The notes under the pieces: model-generated
Told to the model about the DNA's origin: nothing
The model's database searches: none
Seen by the model: the letters and a program-made list of their open reading frames with translations, nothing else
NCBI RefSeq assembly: GCF_003837805.1
Contig: NZ_RQIT01000029.1
Span: forward strand, 1-64,000
DNA from: Bradyrhizobium sp. RP6
Lineage (GTDB): Bacteria > Pseudomonadota > Alphaproteobacteria > Rhizobiales > Xanthobacteraceae
DNA length: 64,000 bases
Direction of reading: 5' to 3'
Shown: positions 42,873 to 51,580 of the stretch, one piece after another
How positions within the stretch are numbered: the first letter of the stretch is position 1
How the letters are laid out: every line of letters begins with the position of its first letter
Program-made: the position numbers and the translations under genes

Positions 42873-44027
42873 ATGGCGGACGAAGGAATCATTGCGGCGG
42901 ACGAGGTGTCGAACGTCGTCGCGCGCCTGAAGCGCCGCATGATCGACGAGGCGCTGCCGCTTTGGTCGACGGTCGGTTGGGATCACGCCGCGGGCGGCTT
43001 CATCGACAGGCTGCACCGCGACGGCGCGGCGGACGCGGCCGCGCCCCGGCGCGTGTTCGTGCAGGCCCGTCAGATCTGGTGCTACGCCAAGGCCGCACAA
43101 ATGGGCTGGTACCCCCAGGGGCACGCCATTGCGCTGAAGGGGCTGGAGCATCTGCTGGCCAAAGCGAAGGCGCCCGACGGCCGGCCCGGCTATGTGCACC
43201 GGCTGACGCCGGAAGGATCGGTGCTGGATGCCCGGCGCGATGCCTATGACCACGCCTTCATCCTCTTTGCGCTCGCGGCCGTCTACGCCCTTGACCAGGA
43301 TGCGCAGGTCCGCGGCGAGATCGATGCGCTGCTCGCCTTCCTCGACGGCCATCTGCGCTCGCCGCATGGTGGCGTTCACGAAGGTCTTCCGGTCTCGCTG
43401 CCGCGCCGGCAGAACCCGCACATGCATCTGTTCGAGGCGATGATCGCGTGCTTCGAGGCGACCCACGATCTGTCGTTCCAGAACCGTGCCGGAGAATTCT
43501 TCGCACTGTTCCTGGCCAATCTCTACGACAAGCAGAAGCGCATCCTGACCGAGTACTTCGAGGAAGACTGGTCGAAGATCGAGCCCGTCAGCGTCGAGCC
43601 CGGTCACCAGGCGGAATGGGTCTGGCTGCTGAAGGGGTTCGAGCGCATCACGGGCTGCCCGACTGCGCCGCGGCGTGCCGAACTGCTGTCGACCGCGCTG
43701 CGCTATCGCGACGAGGCCACCGGCTGCCTGATCGACGAGGGGGACGACGTCGGCAACGTCCGCCGCAGCACGCGTCGGCTGTGGCCGCAGACCGAGATCG
43801 CGAAGGCGTGGATTGCGCAAGCCGAGTCCGGCGAGGTGGGGGCGGCGGATGAGGCGCGCGCGGCGCTGGTGCGGCTCGAACGGCACTATCTCAGCCATCC
43901 CGTGAAGGGTGGCTGGTACGACCAGTTCGATCGCGACGGCAAATCGCTGATCGACATCATTCCTGCGTCGTCGTTCTATCATGTTCTCTGCGCAGTCACG
44001 GAAGCGGAACAGGTGCTTGAAAATTGA
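42873..44027 (+). CDS. AGE-family sugar epimerase/isomerase
   Basis: 384 aa (alpha/alpha)6-barrel of the N-acylglucosamine 2-epimerase / mannose-6-phosphate isomerase family. Visible: RRVFVQARQIWCYAKAA, YDHAFILFALAAVY, RRQNPHMHLFEAMIACFEAT (catalytic His region), EPGHQAEWVWLLKGF and RLWPQTEIAKAWI. The ATG at 42873 follows GAAGGGGAC; the open frame upstream is antisense of the neighbour. The reaction could be mannose-fructose (phosphate) isomerisation or GlcNAc-ManNAc 2-epimerisation; the latter would feed a NeuB-type synthase, but sequence alone does not separate them. Confidence 0.82.
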   Translation: MADEGIIAADEVSNVVARLKRRMIDEALPLWSTVGWDHAAGGFIDRLHRDGAADAAAPRRVFVQARQIWCYAKAAQMGWYPQGHAIALKGLEHLLAKAKAPDGRPGYVHRLTPEGSVLDARRDAYDHAFILFALAAVYALDQDAQVRGEIDALLAFLDGHLRSPHGGVHEGLPVSLPRRQNPHMHLFEAMIACFEATHDLSFQNRAGEFFALFLANLYDKQKRILTEYFEEDWSKIEPVSVEPGHQAEWVWLLKGFERITGCPTAPRRAELLSTALRYRDEATGCLIDEGDDVGNVRRSTRRLWPQTEIAKAWIAQAESGEVGAADEARAALVRLERHYLSHPVKGGWYDQFDRDGKSLIDIIPASSFYHVLCAVTEAEQVLEN

Positions 44028-44044
44028 AACTCTTTTGCATCGAC

Positions 44045-44088
44045 GCGTTTTCTTCACGCGAACCGGTTCCTACTTCGTTTGAAAACGC
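44045..44088. repeat. Dispersed inverted repeat
   Basis: Arms GCGTTTTC (44045-44052) and GAAAACGC (44081-44088) flank a loop containing CGCGAACCGGTTCC. This resembles a short intergenic sequence I remember as very common in Bradyrhizobium genomes; the family match is from memory. The right arm reaches the last base of the downstream ATPase stop codon. It lies between convergent genes, so it could also act as a bidirectional terminator. Confidence 0.5.
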
Positions 44089-44927
44089 TACAGCCAGCGC
44101 TTGCGCCGCTTGAAGCTTTTGAGGTTCTTGAAGCTCTTGCGCTGGTCGCCGGCGCCGCCGAGATAGAATTCCTTGACGTCCTCGTTGTCGCGCAATTCGT
44201 CCGCGCTGCCGTCGAGCACGACCTTGCCCTGTTCCATGATGTAGCCGTGGCTCGCGACCGAGAGCGCAGCGCGCGCGTTCTGCTCGACCAGCAGGATGGT
44301 GACGCCGAGGTCGCGGTTGATCTTCTGGATGATCGAGAACACCTCCTTCACCAGCAGCGGCGACAAGCCCATCGAAGGTTCGTCCATCAAGATCATCTTC
44401 GGGCGCGCCATCAGGGCGCGGCCGATCGCGAGCATCTGCTGCTCACCGCCGGAGAGATAGCCGGCAAGGCCAGTGCGTTCCTTCAGGCGCGGAAAGTAGT
44501 TGAAGACCATGTCGAGGTCGGAATCGACCTCGCGGTCCCTGCGGGTGAAGGCGCCGAGCTTGAGGTTCTCCAGCGACGTCATGTCGGCGACGATGCGCCG
44601 GCCCTCCATCACCTGGAAGATGCCGCGGCGCACGATCTTGTCGGGGTCGATGCCGTTGATCCGCTCGCCTTCGAACAGGATCTCGCCGCGCGTAACCTCG
44701 CCGTCTTCCGTCTTGAGCAACCCGGAAATCGCCTTCAGCGTCGTCGACTTGCCGGCGCCGTTGGCGCCCAGGAGAGCCACGATCGCACCTTTTGGCACGT
44801 CGAGGCTGAGGCCGCGCAGCACCAGGATGACGTCGTCGTAGACGACCTCGATGTTGCGCACGGCGAGGAGGGGAGGCGCGGGGACGATGCTGGGGGAGGG
44901 ACGCTCGATTTGAGCCGTTTCACTCAT
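44088..44927 (-). CDS. LIV-type ABC transporter ATPase (LivF-like)
   Basis: 279 aa. Walker A LLGANGAGKSTTLKAI, Q-loop region, signature LSGGEQQMLAIGRAL, Walker B MILMDEPSMGLSPLL and switch-His region ILLVEQNARAALS. The order of motifs and the GLSPLL variant are those of LivF. An N-terminal extension of about 22 residues (SETAQIERPSPSIVPAPP) and a basic C-terminal tail (RKSFKNLKSFKRRKRW) are unusual for LivF. Works with the LivG-like ATPase encoded at 50424-51248 and the permeases between. Confidence 0.88.
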   Translation of the reverse strand: MSETAQIERPSPSIVPAPPLLAVRNIEVVYDDVILVLRGLSLDVPKGAIVALLGANGAGKSTTLKAISGLLKTEDGEVTRGEILFEGERINGIDPDKIVRRGIFQVMEGRRIVADMTSLENLKLGAFTRRDREVDSDLDMVFNYFPRLKERTGLAGYLSGGEQQMLAIGRALMARPKMILMDEPSMGLSPLLVKEVFSIIQKINRDLGVTILLVEQNARAALSVASHGYIMEQGKVVLDGSADELRDNEDVKEFYLGGAGDQRKSFKNLKSFKRRKRWL

Positions 44928-44967
44928 GGTCAGTTACTCTCTCGGTATCGTCGCTGCTCGATCCTGT

Positions 44968-45060
44968 CATTCCGGGACGGTCCGCAGGACCGAACCCGGA
45001 ATCTCGAGGTTCCCAGGTGCGCAATTGCGCACCATAGTCCGATGCTTCGCATCGTCCCGG
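44968..45060. repeat. Palindromic intergenic repeat
   Basis: Spacer between the ATPase and binding-protein genes. CGATGC-ttc-GCATCG at 45040-45054, followed by TCCCGGAACG, is the reverse complement of the element at 151-171. GTCATTCCGGGACGGTCC at 44967-44984 with AACCCGGAAT downstream forms another partly symmetric unit. Likely a REP-type element and possible terminator. Confidence 0.5.
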
Positions 45061-45077
45061 AACGACGCATTAGGGCC

Positions 45078-46361
45078 TCACCACCCCAGCAATTCCGGCT
45101 TGCGTGGCAGCTCGACGGTCTTGACCTTCTCGAGCTTGATCGTTCCCTTGGCCATGAGGTCGTTGAGGTCGCCATCGGTCGCACCTGACACTTTGGTGCG
45201 ATAGAGGTCGACCTTGAGCGTGCCGCGATGGTCCTTGCCGGTCCAGGTCGAAGCATTGCAGACGCCTTCCATCCCGGCCGGCACCCAGTCTTTCTTCTGG
45301 TGGAAGCCCTTGGCGACGTTCTCGCCGGTGGCGCCGCCGTTCTTGGCGGCCCACTCGATCGCCTCCTTCATGTAGAGCGACGAGCAGACGGCCGCGACGT
45401 AATGCACGGGGCGATAGACCTTGCCGGTGGGATCGGACATCTTCGAGATCTCCATCACCGTCTTCATGCCGGGCGCATCGCCGCCCCAGCTCACCGCGGT
45501 GCGCAGCGGGAAGATCACGCCATTGGCCGCATCGCCCGCGGTCTTGGCCGCGTTCTCGTCCATGCCCCAGACATTGCCGAGGAACTGGATCTCGACGCCG
45601 GCGGTCTTGCAGGCCTTCATCACCGAAATGTTGGATGCAGCGGTGTTGCCGAGATAGGCATAGTTGGCGCCCGAGGATTTCAGGCTCAGGCACTGTGCGC
45701 TGTAGTCACCCGGCGCGAGCGCGAACACCAAGGGCGGCAGCACCTCGAAGCCGAGCTCCTGCGCCATGGCTTCGCCGGCGGCCTTCGGCGCGTTCGGATA
45801 GGGATGGTTGGCGCCCATGTGCACGAATTTCGGCTTGCCGGGCTTGCCCTTGGCCTTCCAGTCCTCGGCCGCCCACATCAACATCGCGCGCAGTGCGTCC
45901 GAATAGCTCGGACCATAGAAGAAATTGTAAGGAGCGGGCTTCGCCTTGCCGCTGACGCCTTCGGGATCGGTGAGGGCGGCGGCATAGGAGCCGGACATGT
46001 CGGGGATCTTGTCCTGCGCGAGGAAGCCGGTCAGCGCCTCCGTGTCGGCTGTGCCCCAGCCCATGATCGCGGCGACCTTGTTGTCGGGCGCCGACCACTT
46101 CTTGTAAAGCGCAATCGCGCGCGGCACCTGATAGCCGTAATCGTTGGTGTCGAGATTGACCTGCTTGCCGCCGATGCCGCCGTTCTTGTTGACCCAGGCG
46201 AAGGTGTCGGCGACAGCCTGGCCATAGGGCGTGCCGACGTCCGAGGTGCCGCCGGAATAGTCGGCGAGATGCCCGATCGCGATCTGCGCCTGCGCGCTCG
46301 CCGAGAATGCGGCGATCGCAAGCACGAGCGATGCGGTGCTCAAAAGGGACTTTGTCGTCAT
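45078..46361 (-). CDS. LIV-type ABC transporter substrate-binding protein
   Basis: 427 aa periplasmic-binding protein of the leucine/amide family. Signal peptide: MTTKSLLSTASLVLAIAAFS then ASAQA before mature QIAIGHLADYSGGTSDVG. Conserved features include GTPYGQAVADTF, GWGTADTEALTGF, YSDALRAMLMWA and NYAYLGNTAASNISVMKA. AGGAGGAAC, a strong ribosome site, precedes the ATG at 46361. The ligand may be a branched amino acid, but the acyl-CoA synthetase in the same operon makes a carboxylic or aromatic acid equally likely. Confidence 0.86.
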   Translation of the reverse strand: MTTKSLLSTASLVLAIAAFSASAQAQIAIGHLADYSGGTSDVGTPYGQAVADTFAWVNKNGGIGGKQVNLDTNDYGYQVPRAIALYKKWSAPDNKVAAIMGWGTADTEALTGFLAQDKIPDMSGSYAAALTDPEGVSGKAKPAPYNFFYGPSYSDALRAMLMWAAEDWKAKGKPGKPKFVHMGANHPYPNAPKAAGEAMAQELGFEVLPPLVFALAPGDYSAQCLSLKSSGANYAYLGNTAASNISVMKACKTAGVEIQFLGNVWGMDENAAKTAGDAANGVIFPLRTAVSWGGDAPGMKTVMEISKMSDPTGKVYRPVHYVAAVCSSLYMKEAIEWAAKNGGATGENVAKGFHQKKDWVPAGMEGVCNASTWTGKDHRGTLKVDLYRTKVSGATDGDLNDLMAKGTIKLEKVKTVELPRKPELLGW

Positions 46362-46406
46362 GGGTCGGTTCCTCCTGTTTTATTGTTTAAGTGAAGTTGC
46401 CCGCCC

Positions 46407-47480
46407 TCAATGCGAGAACGGGTAGAGTTTCCAATACGCCTTGATCTGTCGCCAGCGATGCGCGAGCCCGTCAGGCTCGAACATCAGGAACGCGATGATG
46501 ATCACCCCGATCGCGATCTCGCGCAGGAAGGTGATGTTGTTGTTGAGCGAAAGCGCCTGGTCGATCGCGCCGCCCTTCAGATGATGGCTCAGCCACTCCA
46601 TCGATTCCGGCAGCAGCACCACGAAGGCGGTACCCATCAGCGTGCCCATGATCGAGCCGGTGCCGCCGATGATGATCATGGCGAGGAACAGGATCGAACG
46701 CTCGATGCCGAAGCCCTCCTGCGAGACCACGAGCTGGTAATGCGCGTAAAGCGCGCCGGCGATCCCGGCGAAGAAGGCGGCAAGCCCGAACGACAGCGTC
46801 CGGTACTTGGTGAGGTTGATGCCCATGATCTCGGCGGAGAGATAATGGTCCCGGATCGCCACCAGCGCGCGGCCGTCCCGGGTGCGCATCAGATTGGTGA
46901 CAAGGACATAGCTCACGAGCACATAGGCCAGCACGACGTAGAAGTACTGTCGGTCGCCGCGCAGCGTATAGCCGAAGATCGAGAAGGGAGCGGCGCTCGC
47001 CGGCACCGAGCCGCCGGAGAACCATTCGGCGCGTGAGAAGAAGTCGAGCAGGATGTATTGCGCGGCCAGCGTCGCGATGACGAGGTAAAGACCTTTCAGC
47101 CGCGCCGCCGGAATGCCGAAGATCAACCCGACCAGCGCGGTGACGATGCCGGCGAGCGGGATTGCGAAGAACACCGGGATCGGCGCGTTGTTGGAAATGT
47201 AGGCCGAGGTGAAGGCGCCGAGCAGGAAGAAGGCGGCATGGCCGATGGAGATCTGCCCGGTGAAGCCGACCAGGATATTGAGGCCGAGCGCCGCGATCGA
47301 GAAGATGCCGATCTGGATCAGGATGCTGAGCCAATAGCCGCTGAAGAATTGCGGCGCCAGACACAGCAGCAGCACGCCAGCGACGGCGAAGTTGCGGCTC
47401 GTCGCGGTCGGGAAGATCGTGGTGTCGGCCGCGTAGGAGGTGCGGAAATCACCAGCAGGAATGAGGGCAGGGCCGGCCAT
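46407..47480 (-). CDS. LIV-type ABC transporter permease (LivM-like)
   Basis: 357 aa with about 8-9 membrane helices. LNILVGFTGQISIGHAAFFLLGAF and GRALVAIRDHYLSAEIMGINL are the LivM signatures, and GGTGSIMGTLMGTAFVVLLPE follows. The first 25 residues (LIPAGDFRTSYAADTTIF) are a soluble lead. Follows the LivH-like gene by 3 bp, so the two are transcribed together. Confidence 0.87.
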   Translation of the reverse strand: MAGPALIPAGDFRTSYAADTTIFPTATSRNFAVAGVLLLCLAPQFFSGYWLSILIQIGIFSIAALGLNILVGFTGQISIGHAAFFLLGAFTSAYISNNAPIPVFFAIPLAGIVTALVGLIFGIPAARLKGLYLVIATLAAQYILLDFFSRAEWFSGGSVPASAAPFSIFGYTLRGDRQYFYVVLAYVLVSYVLVTNLMRTRDGRALVAIRDHYLSAEIMGINLTKYRTLSFGLAAFFAGIAGALYAHYQLVVSQEGFGIERSILFLAMIIIGGTGSIMGTLMGTAFVVLLPESMEWLSHHLKGGAIDQALSLNNNITFLREIAIGVIIIAFLMFEPDGLAHRWRQIKAYWKLYPFSH

Positions 47481-47483
47481 GGG

Positions 47484-48377
47484 TCAGATCCGCTCGATGT
47501 CGTGGGTGCCGAACAGCCCGTAGGGCTTGATCATCAGCACGATAATGAGGACGTAGAACGGTGCGATCTCGTAGAGATTGCCCCAATGCAGATATTCGCT
47601 GTCGACATATTGGGCGACGTTCTCGAGCAGGCCGATGATGATGCCGCCGAGCACGGCGCCGCCGACGGAATCGAGCCCGCCGAGGATCGCCGCCGGGAAC
47701 ACCTTGATGCCGTAGGCGGCAAGGCCCGAGGACACGCCGTTCACGACTGCAACGACGACGCCGGCGACCGCCGATACCGTCGCCGAGATCGCCCAGGCCA
47801 TCGCGAACACGCTCTTGACGGAAATGCCGAGCGACTGCGCGACCTGCTGGTTGAATGCGGTGGCGCGCATCGCGAGGCCGTATTTGGAGGCGCGGAAGAA
47901 CCAGGCCATGCCGATCATCATCGCGACCGAGACGACGAGACTCATGACATAGACGGTCTGGATCTGGAGCCCGAACAGGCTGACCGACTGGCTCTCGAAC
48001 ACGCGCGGGAACGGCTGCGGATTGACTCCGAACATCCACTTCAGCGTCGCCTGCAACACCGTCGATAGGCCGATCGTCACCATGATCACCGAGATGATGG
48101 GCTCGCCAATCATCGGCCGCAGGATCAGGACCTGGATCGCGATGCCGAATACGAACATGAACACCAACGTGATCGGCATCCCGATCCAGAACGGTACCTG
48201 ATATCTCGCCAGCAGGGCCCAGCACACCCAGGCGCCGACCAGCAGCAATTCACCTTGCGCGAAATTGACGACCTGCGTCGCCTTGTAGATCAGCACGAAC
48301 GACATCGCGACTACGCCGTAGAGCGTGCCGACCACGAGGCCGTTGACCAGGAGCTGGATGAGGAACGCGGTGTTCAT
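47484..48377 (-). CDS. LIV-type ABC transporter permease (LivH-like)
   Basis: 297 aa with about 8 helices. LLVNGLVVGTLYGVVAMSFV at the N-terminus, VVNFAQGELLLVGAW, LAMRATAFNQQVAQSLGI and GGLDSVGGAVLGGIIIGLLE are characteristic of LivH. Partner of the LivM-like permease directly downstream. The upstream spacer to the acyl-CoA synthetase gene holds a double hairpin. Confidence 0.87.
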   Translation of the reverse strand: MNTAFLIQLLVNGLVVGTLYGVVAMSFVLIYKATQVVNFAQGELLLVGAWVCWALLARYQVPFWIGMPITLVFMFVFGIAIQVLILRPMIGEPIISVIMVTIGLSTVLQATLKWMFGVNPQPFPRVFESQSVSLFGLQIQTVYVMSLVVSVAMMIGMAWFFRASKYGLAMRATAFNQQVAQSLGISVKSVFAMAWAISATVSAVAGVVVAVVNGVSSGLAAYGIKVFPAAILGGLDSVGGAVLGGIIIGLLENVAQYVDSEYLHWGNLYEIAPFYVLIIVLMIKPYGLFGTHDIERI

Positions 48378-48398
48378 GCCGATTGACCCAGTTCGTCA

Positions 48399-48481
48399 TT
48401 GCCGGGCTTGGCCCGGCAATCCATCGATGCGGAGGAAAGCGTGTTCGGAAGTGGACGGATGCGCGGGTCAAGCCCGCGCAT
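48399..48481. repeat. Two-hairpin REP-like intergenic element
   Basis: Hairpin 1: TTGCCGGGC-ttg-GCCCGGCAA at 48399-48419. Hairpin 2: ATGCGCGGG-tcaag-CCCGCGCAT at 48459-48481. Both are perfect stems of 9 bp. The same two-stem layout occurs at 57656-57728. It sits inside the importer operon between the ligase and permease genes, where it could reduce read-through or protect mRNA. Confidence 0.65.
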
Positions 48482-48495
48482 GGCGACTTCTTGTG

Positions 48496-50427
48496 TCACT
48501 CCGCGGCCTCCGCCATGTGCCCATGCCCGCCGAGATCCACCACGCGCAGCGTGGTACGCACCCGCTGCGTGGTGCCATCCTGGAAGCGGATCACGGTGTC
48601 GACGGGAATATCCGCGACGCCGCGATAGATGGCGTCGATAATCCCTTCATACTTCTCGTTGATGACGCTGCGGCGGACCTTTCTGGTGCGAGTGAGCTCG
48701 CCGTCGTCGGCATCGAGCTCCTTGTAGAGCAGCAGGAAGCGCGAGATGCGCTGGGCCGGCGGCAGCGTGGCGTTGACGGTCTCGACCTCCTTCTGCAGCA
48801 GGGCGTAAACCTCGGGCCGCGAGGCGAGATCGCTGTAAGTGGTGAATGAGAGCCGGTTTTTTTCCGCCCATTTCGAGATGATGGAGTAACGGATACAGAT
48901 CATCGCCGCGAGCGCGTCGCGGCCGGCGCCCAGCACGACGGCCTCCGCGATATAGGGCGAGAATTTCAGCTTGTTCTCGATGAATTGCGGCGAGAAGCGC
49001 TCGCCGCGCGAGGTCTCCGCGAGATCCTTGATGCGGTCGATGACGACGAGCTGCTGGTCGGCGTTGAAATAGCCGGCGTCGCCGGAGCACATCCAGCCGT
49101 CCTTGATGTCGGCGACGCTCGCCTCGGGATTCTTGTAATAGCCGAGGAACATGTTGGGGTGCCGCACCACGATCTCACCGACGCCGTGGACGTCGGCATT
49201 GTCGATTCGGATCTCAATGCTGTCGGCCATCGGCACGCCGGTCGTATCAGGGTCGACCTTGCCCTCGGGATGCAGCGTATAGGCCCCCAGCAGCTCGGTC
49301 TGGCCGTACAGCGTGCGCAGCGGCACGCCCATGGCCTGGAAGAATTTGAAGGTTTCGGGGCCGAGCGCTGCGCCGCCGGTGGCGGCCGACCGCAGGCGGG
49401 TGAAGCCGAGGCGGTCGCGCAGCGCGCGGAACAGGATCGCGTCGGCAAAGCCGGAACGCTTACCCTGTTCGAGTGCGGCGAGACCGCTCTTCATGCCGAT
49501 GTCGAACAGGCGCTGCTTGAAGGGCGTCGCATCCATCACCTTGGCGCGGACGTCGGCCGCGATCGATTCCCAGACACGTGGGGCAAAGAGCACGAAGGTC
49601 GGCGCGATCTCGCGCAGATCGTTCATCATGGTGTCGGGCTCTTCGACGAAGTTGATCTTCATCCGGCACAAGAGGCCTTTGCCGAGCACGTAGACCTGCT
49701 CCATGATCCAGGGCAGCGGCAGCACCGAGACGTATTCGTCATCGGGTCCCTTCGGATCGAAGGCGAGATAGGTCGCGCAATGCCCGAGGACGCGGCCGGC
49801 CGCGAGCATCGCGAGCTTCGGATGCGAGGTCGTGCCTGACGTCGTGCAGAGGATCGCGACGTCCTCGCCCTTGGTGGCATCGACCAGCCTGTCGTAGAGC
49901 TCCGGCTCCCGCGCAGCACGCGCCCGGCCGAGCTCGGCAAACTTCTCCGCCGACATCAGCCGGGGGTCGTGATATTTCCGCATCCCGCGCGGATCGGAAT
50001 AGATGATGTGCTTCAGCTTGGGCGCGCGCTCGGCAAGGGTGAGCAGCTTGTCGACCTGCTCCTCGTCCTCGGCGAAAACCAGCTGCGCCTCACCATAGTT
50101 GAGGAGATATGAGGCCTCCTCGTCGAGCACGTCGCGATAAAGTCCGAGGCTGAGGCCGCCGATCGCATGCGTCGCGACTTCCGCCGCGACCCAGTCCGGC
50201 CGGTTGTCGCCGATGATGCCGATGACATCACCGCGACCAAGACCGAGTTCGACCAGGCCGAGCGCGAAATCGCGCACCCGTGTCTGGTAGTCGTTCCAGG
50301 TGAAGATGCGCCAGAGCCCGAGATCCTTCTCGCGCAGCGCGATCTCGTTGCCGTGCTCCCTGGCATTGAGCCGGAGCATTTTCGGATAGGTGTCGGCCTG
50401 CGCGACGCGCCCTGCATAATCCATCAT
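48496..50427 (-). CDS. Long-chain acyl-CoA synthetase-like AMP-binding protein
   Basis: 643 aa, length and motifs of FadD15/long-chain acyl-CoA synthetases. AMP P-loop LCTTSGTTSHPKLAML (Ser replaces the usual Gly of TSGTTG), YGQTELLGAYTLHPEG, CSGDAGYFNADQQLVVIDR and LTRTRKVRRSVI at the C-terminal Lys region. It would activate an imported fatty or aromatic acid with ATP and CoA. The ATG at 50427 overlaps the LivG-like stop by ATGA, so ligase and importer are co-expressed. This placement suggests that the transporter ligand is a carboxylic acid. No membrane segment. Confidence 0.86.
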   Translation of the reverse strand: MMDYAGRVAQADTYPKMLRLNAREHGNEIALREKDLGLWRIFTWNDYQTRVRDFALGLVELGLGRGDVIGIIGDNRPDWVAAEVATHAIGGLSLGLYRDVLDEEASYLLNYGEAQLVFAEDEEQVDKLLTLAERAPKLKHIIYSDPRGMRKYHDPRLMSAEKFAELGRARAAREPELYDRLVDATKGEDVAILCTTSGTTSHPKLAMLAAGRVLGHCATYLAFDPKGPDDEYVSVLPLPWIMEQVYVLGKGLLCRMKINFVEEPDTMMNDLREIAPTFVLFAPRVWESIAADVRAKVMDATPFKQRLFDIGMKSGLAALEQGKRSGFADAILFRALRDRLGFTRLRSAATGGAALGPETFKFFQAMGVPLRTLYGQTELLGAYTLHPEGKVDPDTTGVPMADSIEIRIDNADVHGVGEIVVRHPNMFLGYYKNPEASVADIKDGWMCSGDAGYFNADQQLVVIDRIKDLAETSRGERFSPQFIENKLKFSPYIAEAVVLGAGRDALAAMICIRYSIISKWAEKNRLSFTTYSDLASRPEVYALLQKEVETVNATLPPAQRISRFLLLYKELDADDGELTRTRKVRRSVINEKYEGIIDAIYRGVADIPVDTVIRFQDGTTQRVRTTLRVVDLGGHGHMAEAAE

Positions 50428-51248
50428 GCCGCGCTCTCCTGCGCCGGCGGAGCGTCGTCGGGATCGACCAGCACCTCGTCCTCCTCGCCGAGATAGGCGC
50501 GCCTGACGTGGGGATCGGCGAGCACGGTAGCCGGATCGCCTTCGGCGATCTTCTTGCCGAAATCCAGCACCATCACGCGATGGGAGATGTCCATCACCAC
50601 GCCCATGTCGTGCTCGATCATCACCACCGTCATCCCGAACTCCTCGTTGAGATCGACGATGTAGCGGGCCATGTCCTCCTTCTCCTCGAAGTTCATGCCA
50701 GCCATGGGCTCGTCGAGGAGAATGAGACGCGGCTCCAGCGCCATGGCGCGGGCGAGCTCCACGCGCTTGCGCAGGCCGTAGGAGAGAGTGCCCGCGGTCG
50801 CCTTGCGCACCGACTGCAGGTCGAGGAAATCGATGATCTCCTCGACCTTGCGGCGGTGCTCGAGCTCTTCCTTGCGCGCGCCGGTGAGCCAGTATAGCGA
50901 GCCCGTCAGGAAATTGTTCTTCAGGAGGTGATGGCGGCCGACCATGATGTTGTCGAGCACGGTCATATGGTGGAACAGCGCCAGGTTCTGGAAGGTGCGG
51001 CCGATGCCGAGCGAGGCGCGGGCATTCGGCGTTAAACCAGTGATGTCGCGGCCTAGGTAGAAGAGCTGGCCTTCGGTGGGCTTGTAGCGACCGGAAATAC
51101 AGTTCACGATCGAGGTCTTGCCGGCGCCGTTGGGGCCGATGATCGAGAACAACTCGCCCTCTCTAATGGCGAAGCCGACGTCGGTCAGCGCTCGGACGCC
51201 GCCGAATCGCAAGGACACGCCGCGCACTTCAAGACTGGTAGCCACCAA
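50424..51248 (-). CDS. LIV-type ABC transporter ATPase (LivG-like)
   Basis: 274 aa. Walker A IIGPNGAGKTSIVNCI, signature-like LSYGLRKRVELARAM, Walker B LILLDEPMAGMNFEEK, and VVMIEHDMGVVMDISHRVMVLD. The FQNLALFHHMTVLDNIMVGRH segment is typical of LivG. The C-terminus is acidic (YLGEEDEVLVDPDDAPP). Start is TTG 51248 with GGGAGGG 6 nt upstream; GTG 51245 is an equal alternative. It is the first gene of this importer operon. Confidence 0.87.
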   Translation of the reverse strand: MVATSLEVRGVSLRFGGVRALTDVGFAIREGELFSIIGPNGAGKTSIVNCISGRYKPTEGQLFYLGRDITGLTPNARASLGIGRTFQNLALFHHMTVLDNIMVGRHHLLKNNFLTGSLYWLTGARKEELEHRRKVEEIIDFLDLQSVRKATAGTLSYGLRKRVELARAMALEPRLILLDEPMAGMNFEEKEDMARYIVDLNEEFGMTVVMIEHDMGVVMDISHRVMVLDFGKKIAEGDPATVLADPHVRRAYLGEEDEVLVDPDDAPPAQESAA

Positions 51249-51580
51249 ACGAATCCCTCCCGGTCATGGCGCATTTTATCGGCGCTCTTCGTCCGTTCTG
51301 TCGGGCGATCCTAGTACGGCGGTGACGGTGAGGCCATGCAGCAGATGGTCTCGACCGGAGCCGCGCACTCTCGTTCCCGTTTGGGATCGAAAGCCGTATC
51401 GCCCGAGGTGGTCCTCAATAGGGGAAAGCGCTATTTTGAAATGTCTCCCGGCTGACAATTCTGCGACAAAGTTTGCCGGACGGCAGCGGCGTTCATCTTT
51501 GGTCGAATGGCGGTCGAAAGCATCATGTTGCAATGCAGCAGAGGGCGGAGTGACGAAACCGTGCGGCTGGCCGCGAGATC
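51249..51580. other. Divergent intergenic region, no gene recognised
   Basis: 332 bp between the importer operon (minus) and the Crp/Fnr-type regulator (plus). It should carry both promoters. I looked for the FNR/FixK core TTGAT-N4-ATCAA and saw no match. The regulator could still act here through a different site. Confidence 0.4.

Noticed and set aside
51249..51580. FNR/FixK box before the Crp/Fnr gene
   Set aside because: No TTGAT-N4-ATCAA match was found by eye, and the regulator lacks the FNR cysteine cluster.
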